A stretch of 64,000 nt of DNA from Martelella limonii (GCF_013344475.1 NZ_JABUOU010000010.1:62001-126000), one strand, 5' to 3'. Positions 34,972 through 44,670 are shown, counted from the first letter of the stretch. The notes: generated from the sequence alone by a model not told the origin. Numbers and translations are program-made.

Positions 34972-35399
34972 CCGAGCTTCCGGAGCGCTACCGGGATGCC
35001 GTCCAGTTCGCGTTCGGCGATACGCCGGCGCTGAAGGACGCGTTGCTGGCGCTGGTGCTGTCGGGCAAGAAGACGGCGACCTGCACCGCGCTCCGCGACA
35101 TCAAGGATGCGCACGAACCGATGCCGAAGGTCGGCCGGCGCGATGTGGTGCTGGATGGCGCGGGAAAGCCCGCGGCGGTGATCGAGACGACGGAAGTCGA
35201 CATCTGCCGTTTCGACGAGGTCGGCGAGGATTTCGCGCGCGATGAGGGCGAGGGCGACCTGTCGCTTGAACACTGGCGCGAAAGCCACGAGACCTATTTC
35301 GCCCGCAATGGCGGCTTCTCGCCAGACATGGAGCTCGTCTGCGAACGGTTCCGGCTGGTGGAGACGCTTCAGGACGACGAGCAAGAGACCGGGTCTTGA
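34968..35399 (+). CDS. ASCH domain protein
   Basis: A 143-residue protein of the ASCH superfamily, a beta-barrel fold related to PUA that binds RNA or modified nucleotides; the relative YqfB hydrolyses N4-acetylcytidine. The characteristic [14 protein letters not shown] motif with Lys and Thr occurs near residue 30, and [22 protein letters not shown] follows. The ATGA overlap with pheS shows coupling. Its exact role is unknown. Confidence 0.82.
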   Translation: MTELPERYRDAVQFAFGDTPALKDALLALVLSGKKTATCTALRDIKDAHEPMPKVGRRDVVLDGAGKPAAVIETTEVDICRFDEVGEDFARDEGEGDLSLEHWRESHETYFARNGGFSPDMELVCERFRLVETLQDDEQETGS

Positions 35400-35406
35400 G
35401 GGAAGG

Positions 35407-35643
35407 ATGCCGACGCTCCTGATCTGGCATGGCTGCAGGTTTCGCTTTTATGCCTTGGATCGGGGCGAGCCGCCCCATGTCCATGTGGTCAAGGATGACA
35501 AGTCGCTTAAGGTCTGGCTGGAGACAATGGCTGTTGCGCGGAACATTGGTTACAATGACCGCGAAATTGAACGCATAGTGTCCGTCATATCTGAACATCA
35601 AGCCGAGTGGATCGGAGTGTGGAATGACTTCTTTGGAGTTTGA
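35407..35643 (+). CDS. DUF4160 domain protein
   Basis: A 78-residue protein with the DUF4160 pattern: a hydrophobic strand LLIWHGCRFRFYALDRGEPPHVHVVKDDKSLKVWL, with the conserved EPPHVHV block, and a C-terminal helix. GAGGGAAGG precedes the ATG. It overlaps the DUF2442 gene by 20 bases. Such adjacent DUF4160-DUF2442 pairs are frequent in bacteria and look toxin-antitoxin-like in size and arrangement, but I know of no proven activity. Confidence 0.83.
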   Translation: MPTLLIWHGCRFRFYALDRGEPPHVHVVKDDKSLKVWLETMAVARNIGYNDREIERIVSVISEHQAEWIGVWNDFFGV

Positions 35644-35899
35644 GACCGAAGAGATGCGACCTGTAAAGGCATGGTGTACGAAGGGCGAAGTGCATGTGGC
35701 GCTCGCCGATGGCCGTACCATCTCCGCCCCGCTCTGGTGGTACCCCTTTCTGGCCGGCCTCGATCAGGCCGGGCTGAACGAGATCGAATTGATGTATGAG
35801 GGCATCTGGTGGACGCGGGTCGATGAAGGAATTTCGGTGAAGAGCATGTTTCTGGGGCAGAAGATGCCCGGAGCGAAAGAGCCGGAAAGGGCGGCTTGA
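35624..35899 (+). CDS. DUF2442 domain protein
   Basis: A 91-residue protein of the DUF2442 family, recognised by KAWCTKGEVHVALADGRTISAPLWWYPFL followed by an acidic helix and a short C-terminal strand (WTRVDEGISVKSMF). It begins inside the DUF4160 gene in another frame, so the two are coupled. By analogy with small paired genes it could be the partner or neutraliser of the DUF4160 protein; this is inference. Confidence 0.83.
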   Translation: MTSLEFETEEMRPVKAWCTKGEVHVALADGRTISAPLWWYPFLAGLDQAGLNEIELMYEGIWWTRVDEGISVKSMFLGQKMPGAKEPERAA

Positions 35900-35914
35900 G
35901 GCGCGAACCCCAGC

Positions 35915-36045
35915 ACGTGCATCATGCTCGGGCTTGACCCGAGCAACCAATCACCTCAGACGCGAGCGGAGGCTGCGGGTGTCGCGCGAACGTCTGTCGC
36001 GGGGACACGTGCTTGGATCCTCGGGTCAAGCCCGAGGATGACGCC
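35915..36045. repeat. Paired palindromic intergenic repeat (RIME-like)
   Basis: GCTCGGG-CTTGA-CCCGAGC (35926-35944) and ATCCTCGGG-TCAAG-CCCGAGGAT (36017-36039) are two hairpins. Their CGGGCTTGACCCG core is present in inverted orientation, so the element is a ~130-base inverted-repeat unit. It resembles the dispersed RIME-type elements of Rhizobiaceae. It lies between DUF2442 and pheT. Confidence 0.7.
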
Positions 36046-36153
36046 GAGAGTGAAGCGACGTTAAAGAATGAACCGACGCGGCAATCGGCCACAAGTGGTT
36101 CTGCGAGAATGTGAGCCTGGGGATGGTCCGGGCGCAATAACAGGAAGACGACA

Positions 36154-38595
36154 ATGAAATTCACACTGTCCTGGTTGAAGGACCATCTGGAAACCGACGC
36201 CACGCTCGAGGACATCTGCAAGCGTCTGACGACGATCGGGCTTGAGGTTGAGGAGGTCGATGACAAGGCGGCCTACAGGCCGTTCACCATCGCCCGCGTC
36301 ACCGAGGCGAAGCAGCATCCCGATGCCGACCGGCTCAGGGTCCTGACGGTTGATGCCGGCCCGGCGGTCAATGGCGGCAAGCCGCTGCAGATCGTCTGCG
36401 GCGCGCCCAATGCCCGCACCGGCCTTGTCGGCGCGCTGGCGCTGCCCGGAACCTATGTGCCCGGCATCGACGTCACGCTGTCGGTCGGCAAGATTCGCGG
36501 CGTCGAGAGCCAGGGCATGATGTGCTCGGAAAAAGAGCTCGACATGTCGGACAGTCACGACGGCATCATCGACCTGCCGGACGATGCGCCGGTCGGCGCG
36601 TCGTTTGCGCAATATGCCGGGCTCGACGATCCGGTCATCGAAATCAATCTGACGCCGAACCGTCCGGACTGCACCAGCATTTACGGCATCGCCCGCGATC
36701 TCGCCGCCTCCGGTCTCGGCACGCTGAAGGCCCGCCCGGCCCCGGCCTTCCAGACGGAAGGCGAAACGCCGGCCAGCCTGACGCTCGATTTTGCGGAAGA
36801 CGACAAGCATCTCTGCCCCGGCTTCGCGCTCAGGCTGGTGCGCGGCGTCAAGAACGGGCCGAGCCCGAAATGGATGCAACAGCGCCTGATCGCGATCGGC
36901 CTTCGTCCGATCAACGCGCTGGTCGACATCACCAACTACATGACCTTCGATCAGGGCCGGCCGATGCATGTCTTCGACGCGGCCAAGGTCAAGGGCGGTC
37001 TTGTCGTGCGACGTGCGAAGGCGGGCGAAAAGATCCTGGCGCTCGATGAGCGCGAATACGAACTGACGCCGGAAAATGTCGTGATTGCCGATGACAACGG
37101 CGTCGAGTCGATCGGCGGCGTCATGGGCGGCGAACATTCCGGCTGCGACGAGAACACCACCGACGTGCTGATCGAATCGGCGCTGTGGGACCCGATGAAC
37201 ATCGCCCGCACCGGACGCACGCTCGGCATCATCACCGATGCGCGCTATCGCTTCGAGCGCGGCGTCGATCCGGAATACATGGTCCCCGGTCTGGAGCGCA
37301 CCACCGAACTGGTGCTGGAACTCTGCGGCGGCACGGCGACGGAAAAGACGGTCGTTGGCTATGAGGGCCACACCGCAAAGGTTGTCGATTACCCGTTCTC
37401 GGAGGTCAAGCGCCTGACCGGTCTCGATGTTTCACCGCGTGAAAGCAGCGATATCCTGACCCGTCTCGGCTTCACCGTCGATGGCGCGGGCGAGCGCGTC
37501 TTCGTCAAGGTCCCGTCCTGGCGGCCCGATGTCGATGGCAAGGCCGATCTGGTGGAAGAGGTCATGCGCATCCACGGCGTGGATGCGATCCGCCCCGAAC
37601 CGCTGCCGGCCGCAGGTGCGGTGAGCGCGAAGATTCTGACGACGCTGCAGATCCGCTCGCGTGCTGCAAGGCGCGAGCTTGCCGCACGGGGCATGCAGGA
37701 GGCCGTTACCTGGTCGTTCATTCCGGAAGATCAGGCGAAGCTCTTCGGCGGCGGTCAGCCTTCGCTGAAGCTCTCGAACCCGATTGCCGCCGACATGTCG
37801 GACATGCGCCCCTCGCTGCTGCCGGGCCTGCTTGCGGCTGCCCGCCGCAATGCCGCAATCGGCCATGGCGATATCGCGCTGTTCGAAGTCGCTGCGACCT
37901 ATGAAAACGACACACCGGAAGGTCAGCGCCGGGTTGCCGGTGGTCTGCGCCGCGGCGCGGCCACGCTTTCGGGCGCGGGCCGGATGTGGTCGAACAGCGA
38001 GACCGGTGCCGGCCGCGCCGCCGGCGTGTTCGATGCCAAGGCCGACGCGCTTGCCGTGCTGGAAGCCTGCGGCCTGCCGATGGCCAATGTCCAGATCGTC
38101 TCCGGCGGGCCGGATTGGTACCATCCGGGCCGTTCCGGCACCATCAAGATGGGCCCGAAGATCGTGCTCGGCCATTTCGGCGAGTTCCATCCGAAGGTAT
38201 TGGAAGCGCTCGATGTTTCCGGAAAGCTCGCCGGATTCGAGATCTTCATCGATGCCATGCCGGAGCCGAAGAAGAAGCCGACGCGCACCAAGCCGGCGCT
38301 GACGCTGTCGCCGTTCCAGGCGGTTACCCGCGACTTCGCTTTCGTGGTCGACCGCAAGGTGGAGGCGGGCGCGATCGAACGCGCTGCCGCCGGCGCCGAC
38401 CGCAAGCTGATCACCGGCGTCACCGTCTTCGACATCTTCGAGGGCGCTTCACTTGGCGAGGGCAAGAAGTCGGTCGCGATCGAAGTCGCGATCCAGCCGG
38501 CAGAGCGGACGCTGACGGATGAGGATTTCGACGCGCTGATGAAGAAGGTGATCGCCAATGTCGAGAAATCGACCGGCGGCGTGATCCGGGGCTGA
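36154..38595 (+). CDS. pheT: Phenylalanine--tRNA ligase beta subunit
   Basis: The 813-residue non-catalytic subunit with editing and tRNA-binding functions. The N-terminal EMAP-like OB domain (residues ~40-150) includes [12 protein letters not shown] and [15 protein letters not shown]3/B4 editing and B5 domains follow, and a ferredoxin-fold anticodon-binding domain ([16 protein letters not shown] onward) closes the protein. AGGAAGACGACA lies upstream. It is separated from pheS by about 1.2 kb. Confidence 0.96.
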   Translation: MKFTLSWLKDHLETDATLEDICKRLTTIGLEVEEVDDKAAYRPFTIARVTEAKQHPDADRLRVLTVDAGPAVNGGKPLQIVCGAPNARTGLVGALALPGTYVPGIDVTLSVGKIRGVESQGMMCSEKELDMSDSHDGIIDLPDDAPVGASFAQYAGLDDPVIEINLTPNRPDCTSIYGIARDLAASGLGTLKARPAPAFQTEGETPASLTLDFAEDDKHLCPGFALRLVRGVKNGPSPKWMQQRLIAIGLRPINALVDITNYMTFDQGRPMHVFDAAKVKGGLVVRRAKAGEKILALDEREYELTPENVVIADDNGVESIGGVMGGEHSGCDENTTDVLIESALWDPMNIARTGRTLGIITDARYRFERGVDPEYMVPGLERTTELVLELCGGTATEKTVVGYEGHTAKVVDYPFSEVKRLTGLDVSPRESSDILTRLGFTVDGAGERVFVKVPSWRPDVDGKADLVEEVMRIHGVDAIRPEPLPAAGAVSAKILTTLQIRSRAARRELAARGMQEAVTWSFIPEDQAKLFGGGQPSLKLSNPIAADMSDMRPSLLPGLLAAARRNAAIGHGDIALFEVAATYENDTPEGQRRVAGGLRRGAATLSGAGRMWSNSETGAGRAAGVFDAKADALAVLEACGLPMANVQIVSGGPDWYHPGRSGTIKMGPKIVLGHFGEFHPKVLEALDVSGKLAGFEIFIDAMPEPKKKPTRTKPALTLSPFQAVTRDFAFVVDRKVEAGAIERAAAGADRKLITGVTVFDIFEGASLGEGKKSVAIEVAIQPAERTLTDEDFDALMKKVIANVEKSTGGVIRG

Positions 38596-38697
38596 CAAGG
38601 CCCTTCCGGCGGGAGATGCGCTGATCTGTCTCCCGCCGAAACCTTGCCGCTCGGCCACCGCGCACCTATAACCGTCTAAACAAACGCGGAGAAACCG

Positions 38698-39450
38698 ATG
38701 ACCGACGCTGCACGCAAGACGACGATCGATGACGCCCAGGTCGAGTGGTTCTCGAAGATGGCGGCGGAATGGTGGAACCCGCACGGCAAGTTCAAGCCGT
38801 TGCACAAGTTCAATCCGGTCCGTGTCGCCTATATCCGGGAAAAGGCCTGTGCCCATTTCGGACAAGACGAGACATCCGCCCGGCCGCTCGCAGGGCTGCG
38901 GCTTCTCGACGTTGGCTGTGGCGGCGGGTTGCTGTCGGAACCGATGGCGCGGATGGGCGCCGAGGTCGTCGGTATCGACCCTGCAGAGAAGAATATCGGC
39001 ATTGCCGAAACCCATGCCGCCCAGAGCGGCGTTCCGGTCGATTACCGGGCGACGACGGCCGAGGCGCTGGCGGAAGCGGGCGAGCAGTTCGATATCGTGC
39101 TCAACATGGAAGTGGTCGAGCATGTCGCCGATGTCGACTTCTTCCTCACCACCTGCGCCGCGTTGGTTAAGCCCGGCGGCATGATGTTCGTTGCCACCAT
39201 CAACCGCACGCTGAAGGCAGGGGCGCTGGCGATCTTTGCGGCAGAGCGGGTATTGCGCTGGCTGCCGCCGGGCACCCATCAGTATGAGAAGCTGGTGCGT
39301 CCGGAAGAGATCGAGTCGCCGCTAAAGGCTGCCGGCATGATCCCGATCGAGCGTCAGGGCGTGTTCTTCAACCTGCTGACCGATAGCTGGAACCGTTCGC
39401 GCGATACCGATGTCAATTACATGGTGCTCGCCGAAAAGCCGGCAGCGTAA
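38698..39450 (+). CDS. ubiG: Bifunctional 3-demethylubiquinol 3-O-methyltransferase / 2-polyprenyl-6-hydroxyphenol methylase
   Basis: A 250-residue SAM-dependent methyltransferase that carries out both O-methylations of ubiquinone synthesis. The UbiG-specific opening [26 protein letters not shown] is present, followed by the SAM motif [19 protein letters not shown] and [12 protein letters not shown]. It follows pheT by 102 bases and may share its transcript. Confidence 0.95.
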   Translation: MTDAARKTTIDDAQVEWFSKMAAEWWNPHGKFKPLHKFNPVRVAYIREKACAHFGQDETSARPLAGLRLLDVGCGGGLLSEPMARMGAEVVGIDPAEKNIGIAETHAAQSGVPVDYRATTAEALAEAGEQFDIVLNMEVVEHVADVDFFLTTCAALVKPGGMMFVATINRTLKAGALAIFAAERVLRWLPPGTHQYEKLVRPEEIESPLKAAGMIPIERQGVFFNLLTDSWNRSRDTDVNYMVLAEKPAA

Positions 39451-39473
39451 GCCCCTGAAGCGTGGCCGGGCAA

Positions 39474-40496
39474 TCAGTCCGGCGCGCGGCCGGTTGATGA
39501 GCGGACCACGAGCTCCGGCCGCCACAACTCGGCGAAATCTTCCGTTTCCGTGCCGTTGATGCGCATGATCAGCCGTTCGGCAATCCGCTTTCCGGCGGTG
39601 CGCAGAGACGAGCGTGTGGTGGTCAGCGGCACGCTGAACAGTTCCGGGCGCAGTAGCGGCAGGACATCGTCATAGGAAATCAGCGAGATGTCATCGCCGA
39701 GCCTCTTGCCGGCGGCGGTCACCGCCCGCTCGATGCCGAGCGCCTGGATCATGCTCGAGCATAAAATCGCGCTCGGGGTTGCGGGCAGCGCCAGAAACTG
39801 TTCGGCGGCGCGCTGCCCGTCGGCTTCCGTCATCTGGGTCGAGACGTGGAACTGCGGTTCAAGCGTCACGCCGGCCTCGCGGCAGGCGCGCACGACGCCA
39901 TCGCGGCGCCTGATCGCAAAGCCGAAATTCTCGTCGCCGTTGATGAGCGCGATCCGGCGGTGGCCGAGCTGCAGCAGCAGGCGCGTGGCATCGTAGAAGG
40001 CGGCCTCATTGTCGACGTCGAGCGAGGGATAGGCGTGCGGCACCTCGAAGAAGCGGCCATGCACGATGAAGGGCAGGCCGAAGGACTCCATCAGTTCGAT
40101 GCGCTGGTCGTTCTCGCGGATATAGGCGAGGCACAGCCCGTCGACATAGCCGCTGGTCGCAAGGCTTCTGAGTGCGGAGACTTCGTTGGCGGGATCGGAG
40201 GGCATGACGACGAGGTGGAAATCCTCGGCCTGCGCCATCTCGCCGAGCCCGTTCAGGAACTCGCCGAAATGAAGGTCCGAGATCACCTGGTCGCCGATCG
40301 GCATCAGCAGGCCGATGGAGCCGGCCTTGCCGGTCGCCAGCCGCTGGGCCGTGCGGTTCGGACGGTAGCCGGTCTCTCGGGCAGCCTTCAGCACCCGCTC
40401 GCGCGTTGCCGCATTGACCTCCGGATATCCGTTCAGCGCCCGGCTCACCGTCGTCGGCGAAAGGCCGAGCCGCGCCGACAATTGCTTGAGATTCAC
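39474..40496 (-). CDS. aglR: LacI family repressor of the alpha-glucoside operon
   Basis: A 340-residue regulator. The N-terminal helix-turn-helix and hinge read LKQLSARLGLSPTTVSRALNGYPEVNAATRERVLKAARETGYRPN, and the rest is a periplasmic-binding-like sugar sensor domain. It is divergent from aglEFGAK, as in Sinorhizobium meliloti where AglR represses that operon until alpha-glucosides such as sucrose or trehalose are present. The intergenic region carries two matching palindromes. Confidence 0.9.
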   Translation of the reverse strand: MNLKQLSARLGLSPTTVSRALNGYPEVNAATRERVLKAARETGYRPNRTAQRLATGKAGSIGLLMPIGDQVISDLHFGEFLNGLGEMAQAEDFHLVVMPSDPANEVSALRSLATSGYVDGLCLAYIRENDQRIELMESFGLPFIVHGRFFEVPHAYPSLDVDNEAAFYDATRLLLQLGHRRIALINGDENFGFAIRRRDGVVRACREAGVTLEPQFHVSTQMTEADGQRAAEQFLALPATPSAILCSSMIQALGIERAVTAAGKRLGDDISLISYDDVLPLLRPELFSVPLTTTRSSLRTAGKRIAERLIMRINGTETEDFAELWRPELVVRSSTGRAPD

Positions 40497-40673
40497 GTTG
40501 GTCCTCCCGCACGCTGATGCTTATCGCCCGCGTGATTTCCGCCATTTCCTGTCAACGCTCCGGTGACGACATTTCAATCGCTACGTCCGGTCCGCCACAT
40601 GGCAGGTTCGGGGTTCATCGCAAATGCTTGATGCCGTTGCAACTTCGCCCGGTCATTCTCCCAAATAATCTCT

Positions 40674-40685
40674 CAAAGCGGTTTG
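40674..40685. promoter_or_regulatory. Putative AglR operator, aglR side
   Basis: CAAAGCGGTTTG differs from the perfect operator by one base and sits in the longer palindrome TCTCAAAGCGGTTTGAGA (40671-40688). It is 166 bases from the second site, so looping between bound repressors is possible. Confidence 0.6.
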
Positions 40686-40800
40686 AGAAATCCCGTCTTC
40701 ATCTGAACGCGGCTTTGCGTTTTTTGCAAGCGCCGACGAGAAAAAATCTCGAACGCCGTATCAATTTCGCCAAAAATTGGCGGGTTGCATTGATGGGGGG

Positions 40801-40830
40801 TTGACACCAATGCCCTGTGAGAGAGATGGT
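40801..40830 (+). promoter_or_regulatory. Possible aglE promoter
   Basis: A TTGACA -35 box (40801-40806) is followed at 18 bases by the weak -10 candidate GATGGT. The operator at 40840 would then lie just downstream of the transcription start. The -10 is uncertain. Confidence 0.35.
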
Positions 40831-40839
40831 TGGGAATGT

Positions 40840-40851
40840 CAAAGCGCTTTG
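40840..40851. promoter_or_regulatory. Putative AglR operator, aglE side
   Basis: A perfect CAAAGCGCTTTG palindrome 64 bases before the aglE start. It is identical to the site before the GH1 gene at 24699. The remaining part of the 418-base aglR-aglE gap shows no gene. Confidence 0.7.
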
Positions 40852-40914
40852 GACAAATTGCGCAATGACAATCAAGGCTCACCACAGAGCCGAATGTGAT
40901 GGGAGGTAAATCAC

Positions 40915-42273
40915 ATGAACAAAGCTCTTTTGGCCGGCGCTGCCACGCTGGCTATGCTCGCCGGTGCCGCACACGCGGCCGACCTCAAATTCCCTGTTGG
41001 CGATGATTCCCGCTTCAACTGGGACAGCTACAACCAGTTCGCGGAAGACCATGGCGACATCAGCGGCGAAACGCTGTCGATTTTCGGTCCCTGGCTCGGT
41101 CCCGACAAGGATCTGGTTGAAAGCGTGATCGCCTATTTCGAGGAAGCAACAGGCGTCAACGTCAATTACGCCGGCTCGGACTCCTTCGAACAGCAGATCG
41201 TGATCGACACGCAGGCCGGCAGCCCGCCGAACATCGCCGTCTTCCCGCAGCCCGGCCTCGCCGCCGATCTCGCGGCCAAGGGCCTTCTGACGAAGCTGCC
41301 CGCCGAAGCCGGTGAGTTCCTGTCCAAGAACTACGCCGCAGGCGATTCCTGGGTGGCGCTTTCGAGCTATGCCGGTCCGGATGGCGAAAAGGCGCTCTAC
41401 GCATTCCCCTACAAGGCCGACGTGAAGTCGCTTGTCTGGTATGTGCCGGACAATTTCGAGGACGCCGGTTACGAAGTGCCGGAAACGCTTGAAGACCTGA
41501 AGGCCCTGACCGAGCAGATCGTTGCCGATGGCGGCACGCCCTGGTGCATCGGTCTCGGTTCCGGCGGTGCCACCGGCTGGCCGGCGACCGACTGGGTCGA
41601 GGACATGATGCTGCGCACGCAGTCGCCGGAAGTCTACGACCAGTGGGTCACCAACGAAATTCCGTTCAACGATCCGCGCGTCGTCAATGCGATCGACGAG
41701 TTCGGCTGGTTTGCCAAGAACGACAAGTTCGTCGATGGCGGCGCTGCCTCGGTTGCTTCGACCGACTTCCGCGACAGCCCGAAGGGCCTCTTCTCGTCGC
41801 CGCCGAAGTGCTACATGCATCACATGGCCTCGTTCATCCCGTCCTTCTTCCCGGAAGGCACCGAGCTTGGCATCGATGCGGACTTCTTCTACTTCCCGGC
41901 CTATGAAGGCGAAGATCTCGGCAAGCCGGTTCTCGGCGCCGGCACGCTGTTCGGCATCACCAAGGATAGCCCCGCCGCCCAGGCCTTCATCGAATTCCTG
42001 GAGACCCCGATCGCACACGAAGTGTGGATGGCCCAGTCCGGCTTCCTGACGCCGTTCACGGGCGTGAACCCGGAAGCCTATGCCAATGATGCGCTGCGCG
42101 GCCAGGGCGAGATCCTGACCAACGCAACGACCTTCCGGTTTGACGGTTCCGACCTGATGCCGGGCGCCATCGGTGCGGGTGCATTCTGGACCGGCATGGT
42201 TGATTTCGTCGGCGGTCAGTCGGCTGAAGAATCGGCCAACAACATCCAGAAGGCCTGGGACTCGATCAAGTAA
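40915..42273 (+). CDS. aglE: Alpha-glucoside ABC transporter substrate-binding protein
   Basis: A 452-residue periplasmic binding protein of the maltose-type (CUT1) class. A signal peptide MNKALLAGAATLAMLAGAAHAA is followed by LKFPVGDDSRFNWDSYNQFAEDHGD and LSIFGPWLGPDKDLVESVIAYFEEATG. GGGAGGTAAATC precedes the ATG. In S. meliloti AglE binds sucrose, maltose and trehalose. A strong hairpin follows the gene, as is common after binding-protein genes that must be made in excess. Confidence 0.92.
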   Translation: MNKALLAGAATLAMLAGAAHAADLKFPVGDDSRFNWDSYNQFAEDHGDISGETLSIFGPWLGPDKDLVESVIAYFEEATGVNVNYAGSDSFEQQIVIDTQAGSPPNIAVFPQPGLAADLAAKGLLTKLPAEAGEFLSKNYAAGDSWVALSSYAGPDGEKALYAFPYKADVKSLVWYVPDNFEDAGYEVPETLEDLKALTEQIVADGGTPWCIGLGSGGATGWPATDWVEDMMLRTQSPEVYDQWVTNEIPFNDPRVVNAIDEFGWFAKNDKFVDGGAASVASTDFRDSPKGLFSSPPKCYMHHMASFIPSFFPEGTELGIDADFFYFPAYEGEDLGKPVLGAGTLFGITKDSPAAQAFIEFLETPIAHEVWMAQSGFLTPFTGVNPEAYANDALRGQGEILTNATTFRFDGSDLMPGAIGAGAFWTGMVDFVGGQSAEESANNIQKAWDSIK

Positions 42274-42306
42274 AGGTCGTCAGGACCGCTTGAATTTGCC
42301 ATACTT

Positions 42307-42331
42307 GACCGGGCCGCCAAGCGGCCCGGTC
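42307..42331 (+). promoter_or_regulatory. Intra-operon hairpin after aglE
   Basis: GACCGGGCCGC pairs perfectly with GCGGCCCGGTC around a 3-nt loop. The absence of a T-run argues for an mRNA stabiliser or partial terminator that lets aglE exceed aglFGAK. Confidence 0.6.
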
Positions 42332-42482
42332 GCCCTGTCTTAGGTCGACAGCCAGGAGACAGCGGCGAAACGTCAGACTTCTGCTGAAGGGGCGGCGCTT
42401 GCGATGCGCCGGAAACCCGAAAACAAAAAGCTGAGCGGTGCGGCCTGGAGCCGTTGCAGAGCCGCTACGGGGAGTGAAAGGC

Positions 42483-43490
42483 GTGGAACAAATTTTCAAG
42501 GCCCTGCTGGCCGTCGTCATCGGCGTGGTCGCCGCCGTGATCTATTTCTACGGCACCAACAAGCTGCTCGACATCATTTTTCCTTCCGAGACGAAGGATC
42601 CGGCGAAGGGGGTGCGCAACCTCCGCGTTTCGGGAATGATCCGTCCGTGGCTATTTATGCTGCCAGCGCTTCTGTCGCTGGGCGTCTACCTTGTCTATCC
42701 GGTGGGCGCGTCCCTGTGGTTCTCGCTGAACGGACCTGCCGGTGATCAATATGTAGGCGCCTCGAACTATGTCTGGATGCTCAACGATTCCGAGTTCCGG
42801 CAGTCGATGTTCAACAACATGCTCTGGCTCGTGTTCGTGCCGGCGCTGTCGACCTTCTTCGGCCTCATCATTGCCTGGCTCACCGATCGCATCTGGTGGG
42901 GATCCTTTGCCAAGATGATGATCTTCATGCCGATGGCGATCTCCTTCGTCGGCGCTTCGGTGATCTGGAAGTTCGTCTATGATTACCGCGCCGAGGGCTC
43001 CGACCAGATCGGCATCCTCAACGCGATCATCGTCGCGATGGGCGGCGAGCCGCATGTGTGGATCGCGATGCCGTTCTGGAACAACTTCTTCCTGATGATC
43101 ATCCTTTTGTGGATCCAGACCGGCTTTGCCATGGTGCTGCTGTCGGCAGCGCTGCGCGGCATTCCGGAGGAAACCATCGAGGCCGCCGTCATCGATGGCG
43201 CCAATGGCTTCCAGATCTTCTTCAAGATCATGATCCCGCAGATCTACAACACCATCGCCGTGGTCTGGACCACGATCACGATCATCGTGCTCAAGGTCTT
43301 CGACATCGTGCTCGCGATGACCAACGGCCAATGGGATACGCAGGTGCTTGCCAACCTCATGTTCGACTGGATGTTCCGCCGCGGCGATTTCGGACGCGGC
43401 GCCACGATTGCGATCGTGATCATGGTTCTCGTGATCCCGATCATGATCTGGAACATCCGCAATTCGCGTAAAGAGATGGAGGGCCGGTAA
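42483..43490 (+). CDS. aglF: Alpha-glucoside ABC transporter permease AglF
   Basis: A 335-residue inner-membrane permease with an extra N-terminal helix (FKALLAVVIGVVAAVIYFYG) and about six core helices. The EAA loop is EETIEAAVIDGANGFQIFFKIMIPQ. The GTG at 42483 is chosen because GGGGAG lies eight bases upstream; GTGs at 42474 and 42438 are in frame. The stop overlaps the aglG start (TAATG). Confidence 0.9.
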   Translation: MEQIFKALLAVVIGVVAAVIYFYGTNKLLDIIFPSETKDPAKGVRNLRVSGMIRPWLFMLPALLSLGVYLVYPVGASLWFSLNGPAGDQYVGASNYVWMLNDSEFRQSMFNNMLWLVFVPALSTFFGLIIAWLTDRIWWGSFAKMMIFMPMAISFVGASVIWKFVYDYRAEGSDQIGILNAIIVAMGGEPHVWIAMPFWNNFFLMIILLWIQTGFAMVLLSAALRGIPEETIEAAVIDGANGFQIFFKIMIPQIYNTIAVVWTTITIIVLKVFDIVLAMTNGQWDTQVLANLMFDWMFRRGDFGRGATIAIVIMVLVIPIMIWNIRNSRKEMEGR

Positions 43491-44632
43491 TGCATTCGCA
43501 CAAGAAATCCCCGCTCGTCTGGTTCTCCCACATCACCGTGCTGTTGCTGGTGATCCTCTGGACCATTCCGACATTCGGCCTGCTCGTCACCTCGCTGCGC
43601 GACAAGGACCAGATCGTCGCCTCCGGTTGGTGGACGTCGCTTTCGACCTCCACCCAGAACCTGATCCACCGTGCGCCTGGCGCAGAGGGTCAGACCGAGG
43701 AGAACGGCGTCTATGTGATCACCGGCAATGCGCTGGATGGTACCAAGGGCAAGGTCAGCCATTTCGGGACCTCTTCGCTCAATCCGACCGAATATGACGT
43801 TGACCAGACCGTCGATATCGGCGACGGACAGCAACTGACGGTCGAAAGGAACGGCGACTACCGTATGACGTCGCCCGAACCTTTCGGCAAGCGCGGCCAG
43901 CGTATTTTCGTCACGGCGGAGATACCGCCGCGCTTTACCCTCGAGAACTATCGCGAAGTCGTGACGGCGGAGGGCCTTGGCCAGTCCTTCCTCAATTCGC
44001 TTACGGTCGCCATCCCCTCCACGATCATTCCGGTTCTGGTGGCTGCCTATGCGGCCTATGCGCTGTCGTGGATGAAGTTCCCGTTCCGCAACCTTCTGCT
44101 CGCCGTGATCATCGGCCTGCTGGTCGTGCCGCTGCAGATGTCGCTGATCCCGCTTCTGAAAATGTATGGCTGGATCGGCCGCGAGTTCGATGTGCCGGCC
44201 AAGACCTATGTCGGGATATGGCTTGCGCATATGGGCTTCGGTTTGCCGCTCGCGATCTATCTTCTCAGGAACTATATCGCCGGCCTGCCGCGCGAAATCA
44301 TGGAATCGGCCCGTGTCGACGGCGCCAATGATTTCACGATCTTCAACAAGATCATCCTGCCGCTGTCCTACCCGGCGCTTGCCTCGTTTGCGATCTTCCA
44401 GTTCCTGTGGACCTGGAACGACCTTCTGGTGGCGACCGTGTTTCTCGAAAACTCCGAAAGCACGATCGTGCTGACGGTGCGGCTGCGCGAGCTTCTGGGT
44501 TCGCGGGGCGGCAATTGGGAAATTCTGACGGCGTCGGCCTTCATTTCCATTCTCGTGCCGTTGCTCGTGTTCTTCGCACTGCAACGCTATCTCGTGCGCG
44601 GCCTGCTTGCAGGTTCGGTCAAGGGCGGCTGA
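43490..44632 (+). CDS. aglG: Alpha-glucoside ABC transporter permease AglG
   Basis: A 380-residue permease partner of AglF. After the first helix (ITVLLLVILWTIPTFGLLVTSL) there is a large periplasmic insert (residues ~45-150) before the remaining five helices, a trait of AglG/MalG-like proteins. The EAA loop is REIMESARVDGANDFTIFNKIILPL. It is translationally coupled to aglF and precedes aglA by 38 bases. Confidence 0.92.
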   Translation: MHSHKKSPLVWFSHITVLLLVILWTIPTFGLLVTSLRDKDQIVASGWWTSLSTSTQNLIHRAPGAEGQTEENGVYVITGNALDGTKGKVSHFGTSSLNPTEYDVDQTVDIGDGQQLTVERNGDYRMTSPEPFGKRGQRIFVTAEIPPRFTLENYREVVTAEGLGQSFLNSLTVAIPSTIIPVLVAAYAAYALSWMKFPFRNLLLAVIIGLLVVPLQMSLIPLLKMYGWIGREFDVPAKTYVGIWLAHMGFGLPLAIYLLRNYIAGLPREIMESARVDGANDFTIFNKIILPLSYPALASFAIFQFLWTWNDLLVATVFLENSESTIVLTVRLRELLGSRGGNWEILTASAFISILVPLLVFFALQRYLVRGLLAGSVKGG

Positions 44633-44670
44633 CGCCGCCCGACGCCCGTTGAAAATTCAGGATAAAAGCA

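Noticed and set aside
40517-40804. 95-codon open frame in the aglR-aglE gap
   Set aside because: It runs across the operator and promoter region, has no ribosome site, and its composition does not look coding.
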